Both the position numbers and the translations under genes were made by a program. A stretch of DNA of 64,000 nucleotides. It comes from Mesostigma viride. Lineage: Eukaryota > Streptophyta > Mesostigmatophyceae > Mesostigmatales > Mesostigmataceae. The notes beneath the pieces are model-generated. The model saw only the letters and a program-made list of their open reading frames with translations. It was not told where the DNA came from and searched no databases. How positions within the stretch are numbered: the stretch's first letter is position 1; every line of letters starts with the position of its first letter. The stretch covers positions 654,662 through 718,661 of the forward strand of contig RPFO01000359.1 of NCBI GenBank assembly GCA_009746045.1, given 5' to 3'. Positions 1 through 9,322 of this stretch are shown piece by piece.

Positions 1-7
1 AATTTAC

Positions 8-799
8 CTTTGTGGTGATCATCAGAGTGAAGACGCCGTCATCGCCACGAGCAGGGTCTCCATCGCCGTACACGACCCCATCTCTGAGCCCTAATCTAGG
101 CGTGCCATCCTCGTGCTCGGGGACGCCGAAGAAGTAAAAGGCATGATCATCCAGATCATCGCGGCATAGCTTGCCCTGAATGTACACGCTCATTTTATCC
201 AGCTCGTTGTTGTTGTTGCCATCCTCCCTGCGCATCCGCTTGCTCGCATTCTGACACTGGCCAAGCGAAGACAGCGGCATGTCGGGATTCTGGGTTCGAA
301 AGAGATTGCGAGCAGCGCTCGGTTGAAGCCCTGCGTCGACCATCAAAGGTTTCAGCTTCTCCTTCAGCTCTTTGGTGAATTTCACAATCTTCTGAGGAGT
401 GGGCACTGAGCCTCCTGGGGCATCATCCGGCAATGCGTGTGGAGCATCGCGGAGCGTGTAAATCCCGGTCTTCAACGTGGCATGACACACAAGATACTTG
501 ACAAGGAACGGGCACTGGTAGTCCTCAGTGCCGAGCTCCTGGCTCTCGCTGTGCAGCTTTTCAGCGCCGAATTCGGGGCTGCCACCAAGCAGCTGTTCGT
601 CGGTGCCATCACGGAGAATTTCGTCACCGCCAGCAAGGTCGGCTTCACGGCCGCCCTCGTTGATGACATCGAGACAGCGGGTGCAGCTGCACGTCCGCGT
701 CGCATACCGCATCTTGTGGGAAGGGCCTCCTGGCGGGCAAAGTGTGCATTGTTGCTCTTGTTGATAGGGCCGTTGCGGGATACCACGCGTGAATAAGCA
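8..799 (-). CDS. Partial exon, possible MULE-type transposase N-terminal region
   Basis: On the minus strand one frame is open from 799 to the window edge. Reading downward it shows a CxxC pair (QCTLCPPGG), then CSCTRC about 20 residues later, then DYQCPFLVKYLVCH, then a basic stretch, and finally FYFFGVPEHEDG followed by DDGVFTLMITTK. The spaced cysteines and the acidic segment ending in a TTK motif recall, from memory, the zinc-finger N-terminal part of algal and oomycete Mutator-like transposases. The frame ends in AAG followed by GTAAAT, a good splice donor at position 7, so the next exon lies outside the window. The true start is unclear: a stop lies at 800-802, and the frame that starts at 852 overlaps it, so a frameshift or an upstream intron is possible. 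It could instead be an unrelated host zinc-finger protein. Confidence 0.4.
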
Positions 800-808
800 T
801 CAGCCCGC

Positions 809-2816
809 TCCCTGGCCGCTGCATAATCCACTGATGGAGGCAGCGCAGACAAAAATTCCGCGTGCTGCCATTGCTCATGTTCGTCCCACTCATAAAATCA
901 ATGATGCATTTTGTACTGTAGGCTTTCCTATTCTAGCCCGCAAATGTCCCGACTGATAGCAATGCCATTAAAAAGCCAAAGCTACGTAGCTTCGTCGGTT
1001 CACTGGCGTCACAATCCGCTATTCTAAGTATTAAGTATTCAGGAAGGCTCGCACAACAGCAGCCATCGACGCGGAAAAAGGCCTCGGGAAGAGTGCGCGA
1101 TGAATTCATGAAATAATACAGAGGTACTCAACAGTACCGGCCGCCATCTCGCCAGCTGCTTATTGCTTAATATTCTCTTTTCGTTCAGTACTCAGGTAAA
1201 GGATCCTGAGTTCCTGACTGATCAAAGCCACGCAGGCTGGCCGGTCTGCAAGCAGGTTTGCTTATTCTTCTGGCTGACACAACAGTGAAAAATTCCGCTT
1301 ATGCTGCCCGATTTCACCTTTGGCGACTAGGGATTCGCCTTTGGCGACTGGGAACCCATTTCTTTGGCGACTCCGGCCTTCCCCTCTTGAGGGCGAGCCT
1401 GCATTCTGTAGAAATATGTACCCATTAGAGAGGGGAAGGCATTATATTTCTACAGAATGCAGGCTCGCCCTTGTGCTGGAGATAACAACGGCTTGCCTGC
1501 CTCCCTGGATCATGGATGGCCGTCTCGCGAAGGCGGGGACATGTAACCACCGCTGGGATTTGCAGACATGAGCACAATCGTGCTGACGTAGTCCCGTAAC
1601 TCCCGTAAGGCTCCCACCGAGAGTAGCGAGTAATAGATCGGCCTGAGAAGTGATATTCCATGTCGGCAGCGTTTGATGAACTGTAGCGGTTCTCCCTAGC
1701 AATGCAACCTTTTCTGTTGTCTTCATCTTTATTTCTTTCCTTGCACCAAGCTTGTCGGGGAAGCTCTGTCAAGCTTCCAATGCCGAAGGGTTGCCAAAGT
1801 TCTCTCCAACGCCCACTTTTCTCCAGCCTCGGTGCTTCTCACTCGTGCTTGGTTGGGGATCACGTGGTGGGTACGAACCGTACATGGATACCGCAATTAG
1901 TGGAGATTGACCATCGGCGCTGAGCGATGTATGGAAGGGCAGCAGTGGTAGCTGGTATCGACTGAAACATACACCTGACTCCTGGCGATGCAAGACGTTA
2001 CAGCCTGTCTCAGCCTGTTAGGGCATGGCGCTTCAACCCTACGCACAGTGCTTTCCGTGTTGGGCAGTGCAGTAGAAACTTTCTTTGCCCAACGGCAGGG
2101 CTACTATGGTTGATCAATCAGACAAGCAGCGCAGGCCAGAAATGGATCATGCAGCCTAGTACTATGGATCATACGCATCGGCAACACTGTAGGCTTGTCA
2201 CTCCGCACTACAGCATTTCCAGATAATTTTGAAAGTTGTGTGGAAGTACACCCAAGGTGGCAGGGGCACCGTTATGAGGCTTGGTAGATGATAACCGCCA
2301 GATTTAGTGTAAGGAAAAGTGGGGAGACAGCCCCACTTATCTTCAGGCATTCTCAGTGAGACAACCTTGCCACCGGGCGCCACTTATGTTTCGGTCTAGC
2401 TGAACATGGTATTGAAACAGTTTTGGAGACATGCATCACAGTATCGAAGTGCCGTTTTGTTGGGGCAACTGCATGCTTTACTTGCCATTTTCCAATCCAG
2501 TTAGAAACCAAAAACTCATGCCGAGTCTGACCGGCCCGGGGCCGCCCGCTATCAAATGGTACAGTAGGTGGTGGACTGTGCTCGACTCTCCGATGGTGTG
2601 CCTAGGGGGGCGCGCTTATTACTACATTCTGGGCCCTGACCGCATGTGGGCACTGCAGCTTCGAGGCTGAGGGAATTAGCACCTGCACCCAGTAGGCTTA
2701 GGCACATGTCTGGCCGATGGTTTTGTGTGCTGGATCCGAATCTTGTATGCGCTGTTTGTCTCGTTGATACATGATAGTTGTATCACTTAATATGTTAATC
2801 AATTAACTTATTTATT
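809..2816. other. No gene recognised
   Basis: About 2 kb without a convincing exon on either strand. Short open frames here have no recognisable motif. The only clear structure is the interleaved inverted repeat at 1376-1470. A 17-bp stretch at 2126-2142 is the reverse complement of part of a dispersed repeat also seen at 9068 and 29846. Confidence 0.5.
1376..1470. repeat. Two interleaved perfect inverted repeats
   Basis: A 12-bp arm at 1376-1387 (GCCTTCCCCTCT) pairs with 1429-1440. A 27-bp arm at 1391-1417 pairs perfectly with 1444-1470. The order is A, B, A', B', so the arms are interleaved and not nested. As RNA this would have pseudoknot topology. As DNA it suggests a locally rearranged foldback element. 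Confidence 0.85.
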
Positions 2817-2866
2817 TGTGACTGCGTCACGTGCACACTTAATTTATACGTGACTGTGTCACGTGT
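2817..2866 (-). repeat. Duplicated LINE B terminal palindrome
   Basis: Two copies of the imperfect palindrome GTGAC-TGYGTCACGTG lie about 30 bp apart, each next to AT-rich sequence. The same palindrome closes the 3' end of LINE B at 55526-55544. These copies are therefore the decayed 3' terminus of the adjoining minus-strand LINE fragment, joined directly to its coding region after loss of the reverse transcriptase part. Confidence 0.65.
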
Positions 2867-2883
2867 ACACTTAATACATTAAA

Positions 2884-4050
2884 TGCGGTGAGCCAGAGAG
2901 CGTCCGCGGCGCCGGCTGCGCGCCGCCGGCGGGCCGTTGGGCGTGACGCAGGCGGGTCCAGGCGTACTTGCCGTGCTGGTCCTTGTGGTGGGCGAAGTAC
3001 TCGCGAACATGGAGGTCCTCCTGCTCCTTGGTCGCCTGCCGGATGGCCGAGTGGTAATCGGCTTTGAGGCGGGCGTAGCGGGCGGGGTTGTCGCGCAGGG
3101 CTTGCCGGGCCTGGATGACGGCGGGGAGCCGGTGCAGGCTGGTGCAGCGGGGCGGGCAGCGGGGGGGCAGCAGGGCCCCGGCCGCGGGCAGCTTGCCAGC
3201 GATCGAGGTGCCGAAGGGCCGATACCGGGCCGGCAGCGAACAGCTGGGCGTGGCCGGGATGTCCGGCGCGTCGACGAACGCCTCTGCCGCGCGCTTGTGG
3301 GCGCGTTTTTCAGGGAAGTCCTCCAGAGCGTCGTCAAATTTCTCAAGCAACTGCAGTGTGCGCAAATCAGGTGGTGCCACGTGCTTACGAAAGGGCGAGG
3401 GGAATCGCAGGCGGATGCGGGCGGTGACGATGCGATGATCGGAGCGTACCAGGGGGATCACGTGCGAGCGAGTGCTCAGCTAGTACAGATCGTTGATGAC
3501 GCTGGCGCATTACAACATAGTCGATGCAACGTTCAGTGCCAGTTGGCGAGGTGTGTGTGACCAAAGCATCTGGACTATGTGGAAAGCGGGTGTTGGCAGT
3601 GACCAAATCGCATGTCGTAAGCAAATCAGCAAAAAGTTTAGTGTTGGCATTGGAGACCGTACCGTTGGGGGCGTGCTGACATCCGCCAGTACCCGGTGGT
3701 AGCGTTGCGTTGGCGTCCAGTAGCAGAGCGAGGTAGTTGCGACCAGGGGTGTCGTTCGCCAGGTTCTCCAGCGCAGCAAAGAAGTCCTTGCGATCTTGTT
3801 CTGGGTGGCCGGAGTGGGGTGCGTAACCGACGCCCACCGTCAGGGCGTAGGTCGAGTGGCCCTCCACCGAATGGAAGGTGGCCACAAGGAGCCGAGCGTT
3901 TACCAGCTGGGGTTCGCCCTTGTGTCGTACCGCGAGCGAGGAGCAGAGGAGACCGACGCCCCCGTTCCCGGTGCCGTCGCCGCCTCCGTAATAGAACCAC
4001 CAGCCGTCGATGACGTCAGCAGCAAGGGCAGTCGGTCCGCGGGCCGATGC
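2884..4050 (-). pseudogene. LINE B-family ORF2 fragment: endonuclease domain and linker
   Basis: Translated on the minus strand this is the apurinic/apyrimidinic-type endonuclease half of an L1-like ORF2. Motifs in order are WWFYYGGGDGTGNGGVGLLC, VGYAPHSG, LLLDANATLPPGTGG, CIDYV and SDHRIV, followed by the linker that precedes the reverse transcriptase. A frameshift near 3440-3470 separates the CIDYV part from the SDHRIV part. The last ~200 bp are nearly identical to the first ~200 bp of the LINE B copy at 53365, so both belong to one family. The catalytic N-terminal part and the whole reverse transcriptase are missing. At 2884 the coding sequence runs straight into LINE B-type 3' end palindromes, which points to an internal deletion. 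It cannot encode an active protein. Confidence 0.85.
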
Positions 4051-4200
4051 AGTGCGCCTGTATTCTCAGGGATATGTGCTACATTTCTTTGATTAGCGTC
4101 GATCCAGGCTCATGCTGGTTTGAGATGGGAAATTCCCTCAGCGTGAAGACAACCTTCAAGGGTTGCTTGCTCTCGTGTTCACCACATGTGGGTCAGTGAG

Positions 4201-4270
4201 ACTACAGGCGATTCATTAATTAATTAAACTCGTGCTAGCTCCCGTTGGGGAGTCACGGAGCACTACAGGC
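4201..4270 (-). mobile_element. Micro-insertion: 52-bp LINE A 3' end with 9-bp target-site duplication
   Basis: ACTACAGGC at 4201-4209 is repeated exactly at 4262-4270. The 52 bp between them, read on the minus strand, are the LINE A terminus (GCTCCGTGACTCCCCAACG...) followed by a short (TTAA)n tail. This is a LINE insertion truncated to almost nothing. It carries a small 4-bp interruption in the terminal sequence (GGGAGCTAGCACGAG). Confidence 0.85.
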
Positions 4271-4484
4271 TATACTCCAGGCTTGATTGAATTCATTAAT
4301 TAATTAATTAATTAGACTCGTGCTCCCGTTGGGGAGTCACGGAGCATTAACCCCGGTGGATGGATGGATGTGTGCACACATTCCTACCGGTCTAATCTAT
4401 CTACATTGGCTACATACTACATCTATCTAACAACATTCTAACTACAACATCTATCTAGGCAGCCGCACGCTGCCCTAGGGGGAG

Positions 4485-4645
4485 CTATCTAGCGTGCCTC
4501 CCGCGGGATTGCACACGCGGGCGCTTCCCCACTGGGGGGGGCTCGTTGTCCTCTATGACCTGGGCCCACTTGGCCTTGTCCATCATCTTCTTCCAAATCA
4601 CGGAGAGGCCTAGGCCCCCCATGTCCTCTACTAGCTGTTCTTGAA
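4485..4645 (-). pseudogene. Out-of-frame C-terminal end of LINE A ORF2
   Basis: The main ORF2 frame stops at 4631 after RKARTFKNS. A different minus frame continues with EQLVEDMGGLGLSVIWKKMM, then KWAQVIEDNEPPPVGKRPRV, and stops at 4485-4487. LINE B ends with the corresponding GLSVIWRQMV...RWQVV...PKPVGAPRV in its intact frame. A single lost base in LINE A near 4640 would explain the break. This places the frameshift in the conserved tail downstream of the reverse transcriptase. Confidence 0.85.
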
Positions 4646-7600
4646 GGTGCGGGCCTTGCGGCGTCTAACATCACTGGGCCCAGCCCACGTCAGGAGGTGC
4701 CGGCCAGGCTGGGCTGGTCGCAGTCCTGCGGGGGGGCCACGTGAGGTGTCTACCTGGTTGGTGCGAGCTAGGTGCCCTACTAGCTGCAGGCGGCGTTGCT
4801 TAATTGTGCTGGTGATATAGGGCATGCCCTGGTACAGGTCCTCATTGCGGACATGAGCAGCATATCCTACTCTGAAAATGGAACGCAGCATGCTGGTGAC
4901 CGCGCCGTCCAGCTTGCGGGCCAGGTCGGCGGTGAGGGTCCACGTCTCGGCGCCATACGTGAGAACAGGAAGGACGAGGACCTTGAACAGGTCCTGTTTC
5001 TCGATCTTGCCCAGGGGCTTGCGCCACAGGGCCCGGTACTGGCGTAAAGCGTGCCAGGCGAGGGAGATGCGGTGGTCCACATCAACCTCGCAGCTAGGGA
5101 GCAGGCTGCCCAGCAGCTTAACGCGGTCCCGATACAGGACTCGAGAGCCGTCTAGGAGATAGAGGGGCGGCGCTGGGTTGGTGAGCCCAACCGCCAGGGC
5201 CTCTGTCTTCTTGCTGACCTCAAGCCCCACTGCACGGGCCTCGAGAGCCAGGCAGTCAAGCCATGTCTGCACGTGCTCAGTGTCCTCGAAGAGGGTGGTG
5301 TCGTCTGCGTAAATGATGTCTGCTAGCCGAATCTCCGTGTCCGCACCGCCATGCCAGAATTTGTTAGCAACCTGCACTCCTGGTTCCCTGCCCACGATGC
5401 GGGCAAATCGCTTGCGCGCCTGAATCATTACGTATTCGACAACAATAATGAACAGGTAGGGCGACAGCACGCAGCCCTGCCACACACCCTTCTGTAAAGG
5501 GCATGGGGGCGTGGTCCCGTAAGAAGTGCGCACCGAAGTGGTGGACCCTTCATACAGGTTGCGGATGACAGCAATCAGGGGGCGGGGGATCCGGAACAAC
5601 TCGAGGATGTCCCAAAGCGCAGGCCAGAAAACCGAATCGAAGGCTTTGATGAAGTCCACCAGCACAAGGTGCAAAGGGGACTCACCAGGCTGAAGGCGTT
5701 GCAGTTCCTCCACCAGTCGGCGAGTAGCGAAGAGCGCCTGTACTGTGTTGCGACCTGAACGGAAGCCGTGCTGAGTCTCGCTGAGGTGACCGTCCAGGGC
5801 CGTGCGCAGGCGGTTCAGGATGAGCCGCATAAGAAGCTTGAGGGGGGCACTTTGAATGCACACCCCTCTGTAGTTGCCGGGGTCGGCAGGCGACCCCTTG
5901 TTCTTGTACAGCATCGTGCGAAAACTGTGTTGCCAGGCCGCTGGAGGTGGTTGCGACGACAGCAGAAGGCGGTTGCAGATGTCCCGGAAGAGCAGCATAA
6001 CACCTGTGTCCTCGAATTCGGCTGCAAGTTTTACAACTGCGGCCGGAATCTCGTCAGAGCCGGTGGCTGCGTCATAACGCAGGCGCTGGACCGCCTCCGT
6101 GACCTCGCGAGAGGTGAAAGGAGGCATGTCAGACGGGTCGCCAAGTGGGCCGACCAGCGGGGGGACTAGGTAGTCCGCCGCTGACCTAGGCGGGGCCGGG
6201 GGCCCTGCGGGGCCGGCCAGGGCGGCCGGGCGGGCGGCGGCGGCTGGGAGCAGGGGTGGGGGCGGCGCAGCTGTCCCCACGACCTCGGCCGTGGCCGTGG
6301 CCCAGGTACGAAGCCGCTTGGCTGGGGCGCCGGGGACGTCGTGGCGGTGGGGCCGGCCGAGGCCGTCCGGGTGCCCGAGGCGCTTGTACCAGAACCAGGC
6401 CCCCTTGCCGTCGTGCTTCTGCTGGCAGCTGCGCAGGTCCTTGACCATCTGCTGAGCATCTGCCTTCTCAGCCTGCTCGTAGGCGGCCCTCAGAGCTGCT
6501 TGCAGCCCAGGTTTGGCGATCGGATCTCTGTTGCGGCGGAGCATCTGCCTGGCGGCGACCACTGTCGGTGCGTGACGGTGGACAGCAAGCTGCCGACGCG
6601 GAGGCAAGGTGGGGAGGGTGCGGGCAGCCAGGCGATACTTGGCGGCGACACCACGGAGGATCACTGAAATATCCCCCGGCGGCGGAATGGCGTGTAACTG
6701 CTGTCGGCTGCCCCCGGCGTCGAATACGGCCAGGAAATCATCCCTGTGCGACATAGCGGCCTGCTCTGCTGCTGACATCTTGTCGGCATCCTTCAGCACA
6801 ATCCGGAGCACTTTCAGATCTGGCTGAGGTGCCAGCTGTCGCGACGGTTTCACCCCAGGAAACCGCAATCTGATGCGAGCGAGCACGAGACGATGATCAG
6901 ATTCCACCGTGCTGACAGAATCTTGCAGGACGCGAGCATCGACAACTGAGGGGCGCTGAGCCCGACGTACGCAGACATAATCAAGGCACACCACCCGATC
7001 CGACGGCCCAAAAAAGGTGGCCAGCTGCTCAGCGGGGCGTGCGAAAGAAGCATTGCATGCAACCAGCGCAGATTCTGCCAGCAGATTCGCAAATAAAGGC
7101 GTGTTACCGTTGGCTGTCGTGTTGGTTGGGGAATACTGAGCGCCCCCAGTGCCAACTGGCAGCGTGGCGTTGGCGTCGAGCAGCATAACCAGGAAGTGCC
7201 GAGCTGGGATGTTGGCCTCCTCCTCCTTGAGGGCGTCGAAGAAGGCCTCACGTTCCGCCTGAGCTCGACCCGCATGTGGTGCATATCCCACGATAACGGT
7301 TAGCGTGTGGTGTGAATGGCCCTCAGTGGCCGAAAAAGTGGCCACTAGCACACGCGGGGACCGCAGCACGATGGACTGGAGCTGCTCTGATGCTGCCGGC
7401 GAGCACAAGAGGCCCACACCACCTTGGCCCGGCGCGTCGCCGCCACCATAGTGGAACCGCCAGCCTGCCCGCAGGTCGTCGACCAGCAGACCGTTGACCG
7501 CGTGCTGAGGGTCAACGGTGCGTCGGTGCTCCTGGACTCCAAGAACAGCGATCTTGTTGTCGGCGCACAGGGCGATCAGCTCGTCGACGCGTTGGCGTGC

Positions 7601-8020
7601 TGGGGTGCCGCCGCTCGTAGAAGGATCTGCAGGGAGGGTGCGCACGTTAAAACTTGCAATGCCAAGAATGGGCCGTTGCCCTATTAGCGGGGGGGTGGGG
7701 GTGGGGGTGGGGGTGGAGAAGGGTAGTGCTGGAGGTGGGGGTGGGGGGGGGGGGGGAGGGGGAGGGTGGCGATTGGGGTTAATGCTTGTCAACGCATGGA
7801 GGCTTTCTTTCAGGACGGATATGCGTCGTCTCCGTCCTGGCTGGGGTCGCCGGCGTGTCGACTGGGCCTCATCCCGCTCAAGGCGGGCTAGGAGGCGGGT
7901 GAGGCTGGTAAATTGGCGGGAAGGTTGACCGTGGCGTGCCTGGCGACCTTGCATCCTGATCATGCTCGCACGGTGCGACATGAGGATGGAAAGGGGCTTG
8001 TTTATAAAGGCTATGCCCAA
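4631..8020 (-). CDS. LINE A ORF2: endonuclease and reverse transcriptase
   Basis: A 1129-residue frame for an L1-type ORF2 protein, which nicks target DNA and copies the element RNA at the nick. Residues 1-115 are basic and then proline-rich (poly-Pro from a G-rich tract). The endonuclease spans about 118-385 with FNVR at 124-127, QEH at 163-165, LLDANA at 280-285, LDYV near 346 and SDHR at 374-377. The reverse transcriptase spans about 640-960 with VDFIKAFDSV (catalytic D789), GVWQGCVLSPYLF and the active-site YADD at 904-907. The C-terminal region is cut short by a frameshift (see 4485-4645). The start ATG overlaps the end of ORF1 by 143 bp in another frame, so the true start may lie downstream, nearer the endonuclease domain. 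Confidence 0.95.
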   Translation of the reverse strand: MGIAFINKPLSILMSHRASMIRMQGRQARHGQPSRQFTSLTRLLARLERDEAQSTRRRPQPGRRRRISVLKESLHALTSINPNRHPPPPPPPPPPPPALPFSTPTPTPTPPLIGQRPILGIASFNVRTLPADPSTSGGTPARQRVDELIALCADNKIAVLGVQEHRRTVDPQHAVNGLLVDDLRAGWRFHYGGGDAPGQGGVGLLCSPAASEQLQSIVLRSPRVLVATFSATEGHSHHTLTVIVGYAPHAGRAQAEREAFFDALKEEEANIPARHFLVMLLDANATLPVGTGGAQYSPTNTTANGNTPLFANLLAESALVACNASFARPAEQLATFFGPSDRVVCLDYVCVRRAQRPSVVDARVLQDSVSTVESDHRLVLARIRLRFPGVKPSRQLAPQPDLKVLRIVLKDADKMSAAEQAAMSHRDDFLAVFDAGGSRQQLHAIPPPGDISVILRGVAAKYRLAARTLPTLPPRRQLAVHRHAPTVVAARQMLRRNRDPIAKPGLQAALRAAYEQAEKADAQQMVKDLRSCQQKHDGKGAWFWYKRLGHPDGLGRPHRHDVPGAPAKRLRTWATATAEVVGTAAPPPPLLPAAAARPAALAGPAGPPAPPRSAADYLVPPLVGPLGDPSDMPPFTSREVTEAVQRLRYDAATGSDEIPAAVVKLAAEFEDTGVMLLFRDICNRLLLSSQPPPAAWQHSFRTMLYKNKGSPADPGNYRGVCIQSAPLKLLMRLILNRLRTALDGHLSETQHGFRSGRNTVQALFATRRLVEELQRLQPGESPLHLVLVDFIKAFDSVFWPALWDILELFRIPRPLIAVIRNLYEGSTTSVRTSYGTTPPCPLQKGVWQGCVLSPYLFIIVVEYVMIQARKRFARIVGREPGVQVANKFWHGGADTEIRLADIIYADDTTLFEDTEHVQTWLDCLALEARAVGLEVSKKTEALAVGLTNPAPPLYLLDGSRVLYRDRVKLLGSLLPSCEVDVDHRISLAWHALRQYRALWRKPLGKIEKQDLFKVLVLPVLTYGAETWTLTADLARKLDGAVTSMLRSIFRVGYAAHVRNEDLYQGMPYITSTIKQRRLQLVGHLARTNQVDTSRGPPAGLRPAQPGRHLLTWAGPSDVRRRKARTFKNS

Positions 8021-8798
8021 AGCCTATTGTACCGCGAGGCCGCGAGGGTGTGCCCTTACCGGGCGGCATCCATACCCGGGACGTGCGTAGACGATGATGA
8101 CGCAGCTGGGGCGGGCCTGGGACGGCCCGACTTGTGCCGCTTGTTAGGAGCCTGCGCGGCTGCGCCTCCGTGCGCTGGCCGTTGATGAATAGCACAGGGG
8201 TGTCGTGGACGAGGCGGACGTAGACCTTCTGGCGGTCGTGCCTGGCCTTGATCGCCACGTCGCTGCCCAGCAGACCATTCTTGATGACGAGCTGGGCCGG
8301 TGAGAGGAGGTCGTCGAGGCTCGGCGCGCTCTTCCCGCCTAGGAGCTTGCGGGCCTGGAGTACCTTCACCTTGCTGGCCACATTCGCAAAGGTCACCCGG
8401 ATGGGGCCAGGCTGGCCCGCCATCCAGGCTGCCGACTCAATGCGGATGCGTTCGTTGCCCAGTTGCAGCCTGCCCACGATGAGGCTGTGGTACAGGCGTT
8501 GCGCTAGCATCAGGTCCGTTTCAGGCTGCTGTGCAACCTGGAAATACCGGACCACTATACTGCGTGAGCGCAGGTCCTCCTCGACCGCAGTCTTGTGGGC
8601 TGCAGCCCCCCTGCGTGCTGCATCTTCCATCAGGTTGGCAATGTCCGTCTGTTTTACCACGTTAGCATAGCTGGTGAGTGCAGGGGCTGCTGGCTGGGGA
8701 GGTGTGGCCAGGGCGGCCTTGACCTCGGCAATGCTGGATTGGAGCGCAGCAGTGTCTTGACGGATAGCGGTGGACAAGGTGCCGAGTTGGGCAGCCAT
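7878..8798 (-). CDS. LINE A ORF1: RNA-binding chaperone-like protein
   Basis: A 306-residue frame upstream of ORF2. The N-terminus (IRQDTAALQSSIAEVKAAL) looks like a coiled coil. A fold resembling the L1 ORF1 RRM follows at about 75-160 (SIVVRYFQVAQQ ... GPIRVTFANVASKVKVLQAR). A C-terminal segment then reads LDDLLSPAQ ... KVYVRLVHDTPVLFING. These match, in order, the domains of the 457-residue ORF1 at 59203-60576. The same frame is open for a few codons 5' of the first ATG (NELNKKVAD, coiled-coil-like), so the protein is probably missing its N-terminal half. The last ~90 residues are basic and proline-rich, overlap ORF2, and may not be conserved coding sequence. Confidence 0.85.
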   Translation of the reverse strand: MAAQLGTLSTAIRQDTAALQSSIAEVKAALATPPQPAAPALTSYANVVKQTDIANLMEDAARRGAAAHKTAVEEDLRSRSIVVRYFQVAQQPETDLMLAQRLYHSLIVGRLQLGNERIRIESAAWMAGQPGPIRVTFANVASKVKVLQARKLLGGKSAPSLDDLLSPAQLVIKNGLLGSDVAIKARHDRQKVYVRLVHDTPVLFINGQRTEAQPRRLLTSGTSRAVPGPPQLRHHRLRTSRVWMPPGKGTPSRPRGTIGFGHSLYKQAPFHPHVAPCEHDQDARSPGTPRSTFPPIYQPHPPPSPP

Positions 8799-8826
8799 GT
8801 CTGCGACTTTCTTATTGAGTTCATTA

Positions 8827-9274
8827 GTCTATTGTCCCCGGAGCACAGAATTCCCCAATAGAGGACGCCTCCCCAAGACGTCGTAGCAAGCTGTTTCCGG
8901 CCCCACTGTCTAGGCCGGTCATCTAGTCGCTCTACACGTAAGCCAGCCATATTTTCAACTCACAAGGCTACACATTTCCATCACCATTCGTATTCATCAT
9001 CCTGAACGACTCAAACACGCGGACAAGATAACGGCAGGCTCGAGCTACCATGGTCCGGATTCTCCCGATTTCTGGCCTGCGCTGGTTGTCTCCTTGATAT
9101 CAAAGAGTCTCCTTGATATGTACGTTAAGTGAGACAGCTATTCCTGGACACATCATGTATTTCCACAGCTAGTCTGAAATACTCATTATGATGAGGGCAA
9201 TAAGAAGACAAAGGCCAGGAGAGCCGGTATGAGAACAACGAACAAAAGGAATTCCTTTACTCTTACATTTAATA
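8827..9274. other. No gene recognised; dispersed 32-bp repeat
   Basis: Spacer between LINE A and the 28-bp micro-insertion. It contains at 9068-9099 a 32-bp sequence (ATTTCTGGCCTGCGCTGGTT...) repeated exactly at 29846-29877. Nothing coding was seen. Confidence 0.5.
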
Positions 9275-9322
9275 CGTAGTGGTTAATTAATTAATTAATT
9301 AATTAATAGACGCGTAGTGGTT
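9275..9322 (-). mobile_element. Micro-insertion: 28-bp (TTAA)n LINE tail with 10-bp duplication
   Basis: CGTAGTGGTT at 9275-9284 recurs exactly at 9313-9322. Between them lie only 28 bp: (TTAA)n plus a few bases that read CGTCTA before the tail on the minus strand. LINE B copies end in GTGTCTA followed by (TTAA)n, so this looks like a LINE B insertion truncated to its last few bases. Confidence 0.75.

Larger units (their letters stand above)
4286..8826 (-). mobile_element. LINE A: L1-like non-LTR retrotransposon copy
   Basis: The element runs from about 8813 down to 4299 on the minus strand and holds ORF1, ORF2, a 3' UTR with (CATC)n, the terminal hairpin CTCCC-CAAC-GGGAG and a (TTAA)n tail. 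A 13-bp flank, ATTGAATTCATTA at 4286-4298 and ATTGAGTTCATTA at 8814-8826, fits a target-site duplication with one mismatch. ORF1 begins within a coiled-coil stretch at the 5' boundary, so the copy is probably slightly 5'-truncated. ORF2 has a frameshift near its C-terminus, so the copy is probably inactive although most domains are intact. It lies just beside an older micro-insertion of the same family. Confidence 0.95.

Noticed and set aside
2937-3560. Plus-strand 207-codon frame
   Set aside because: Antisense shadow of the LINE B-family ORF2 fragment.
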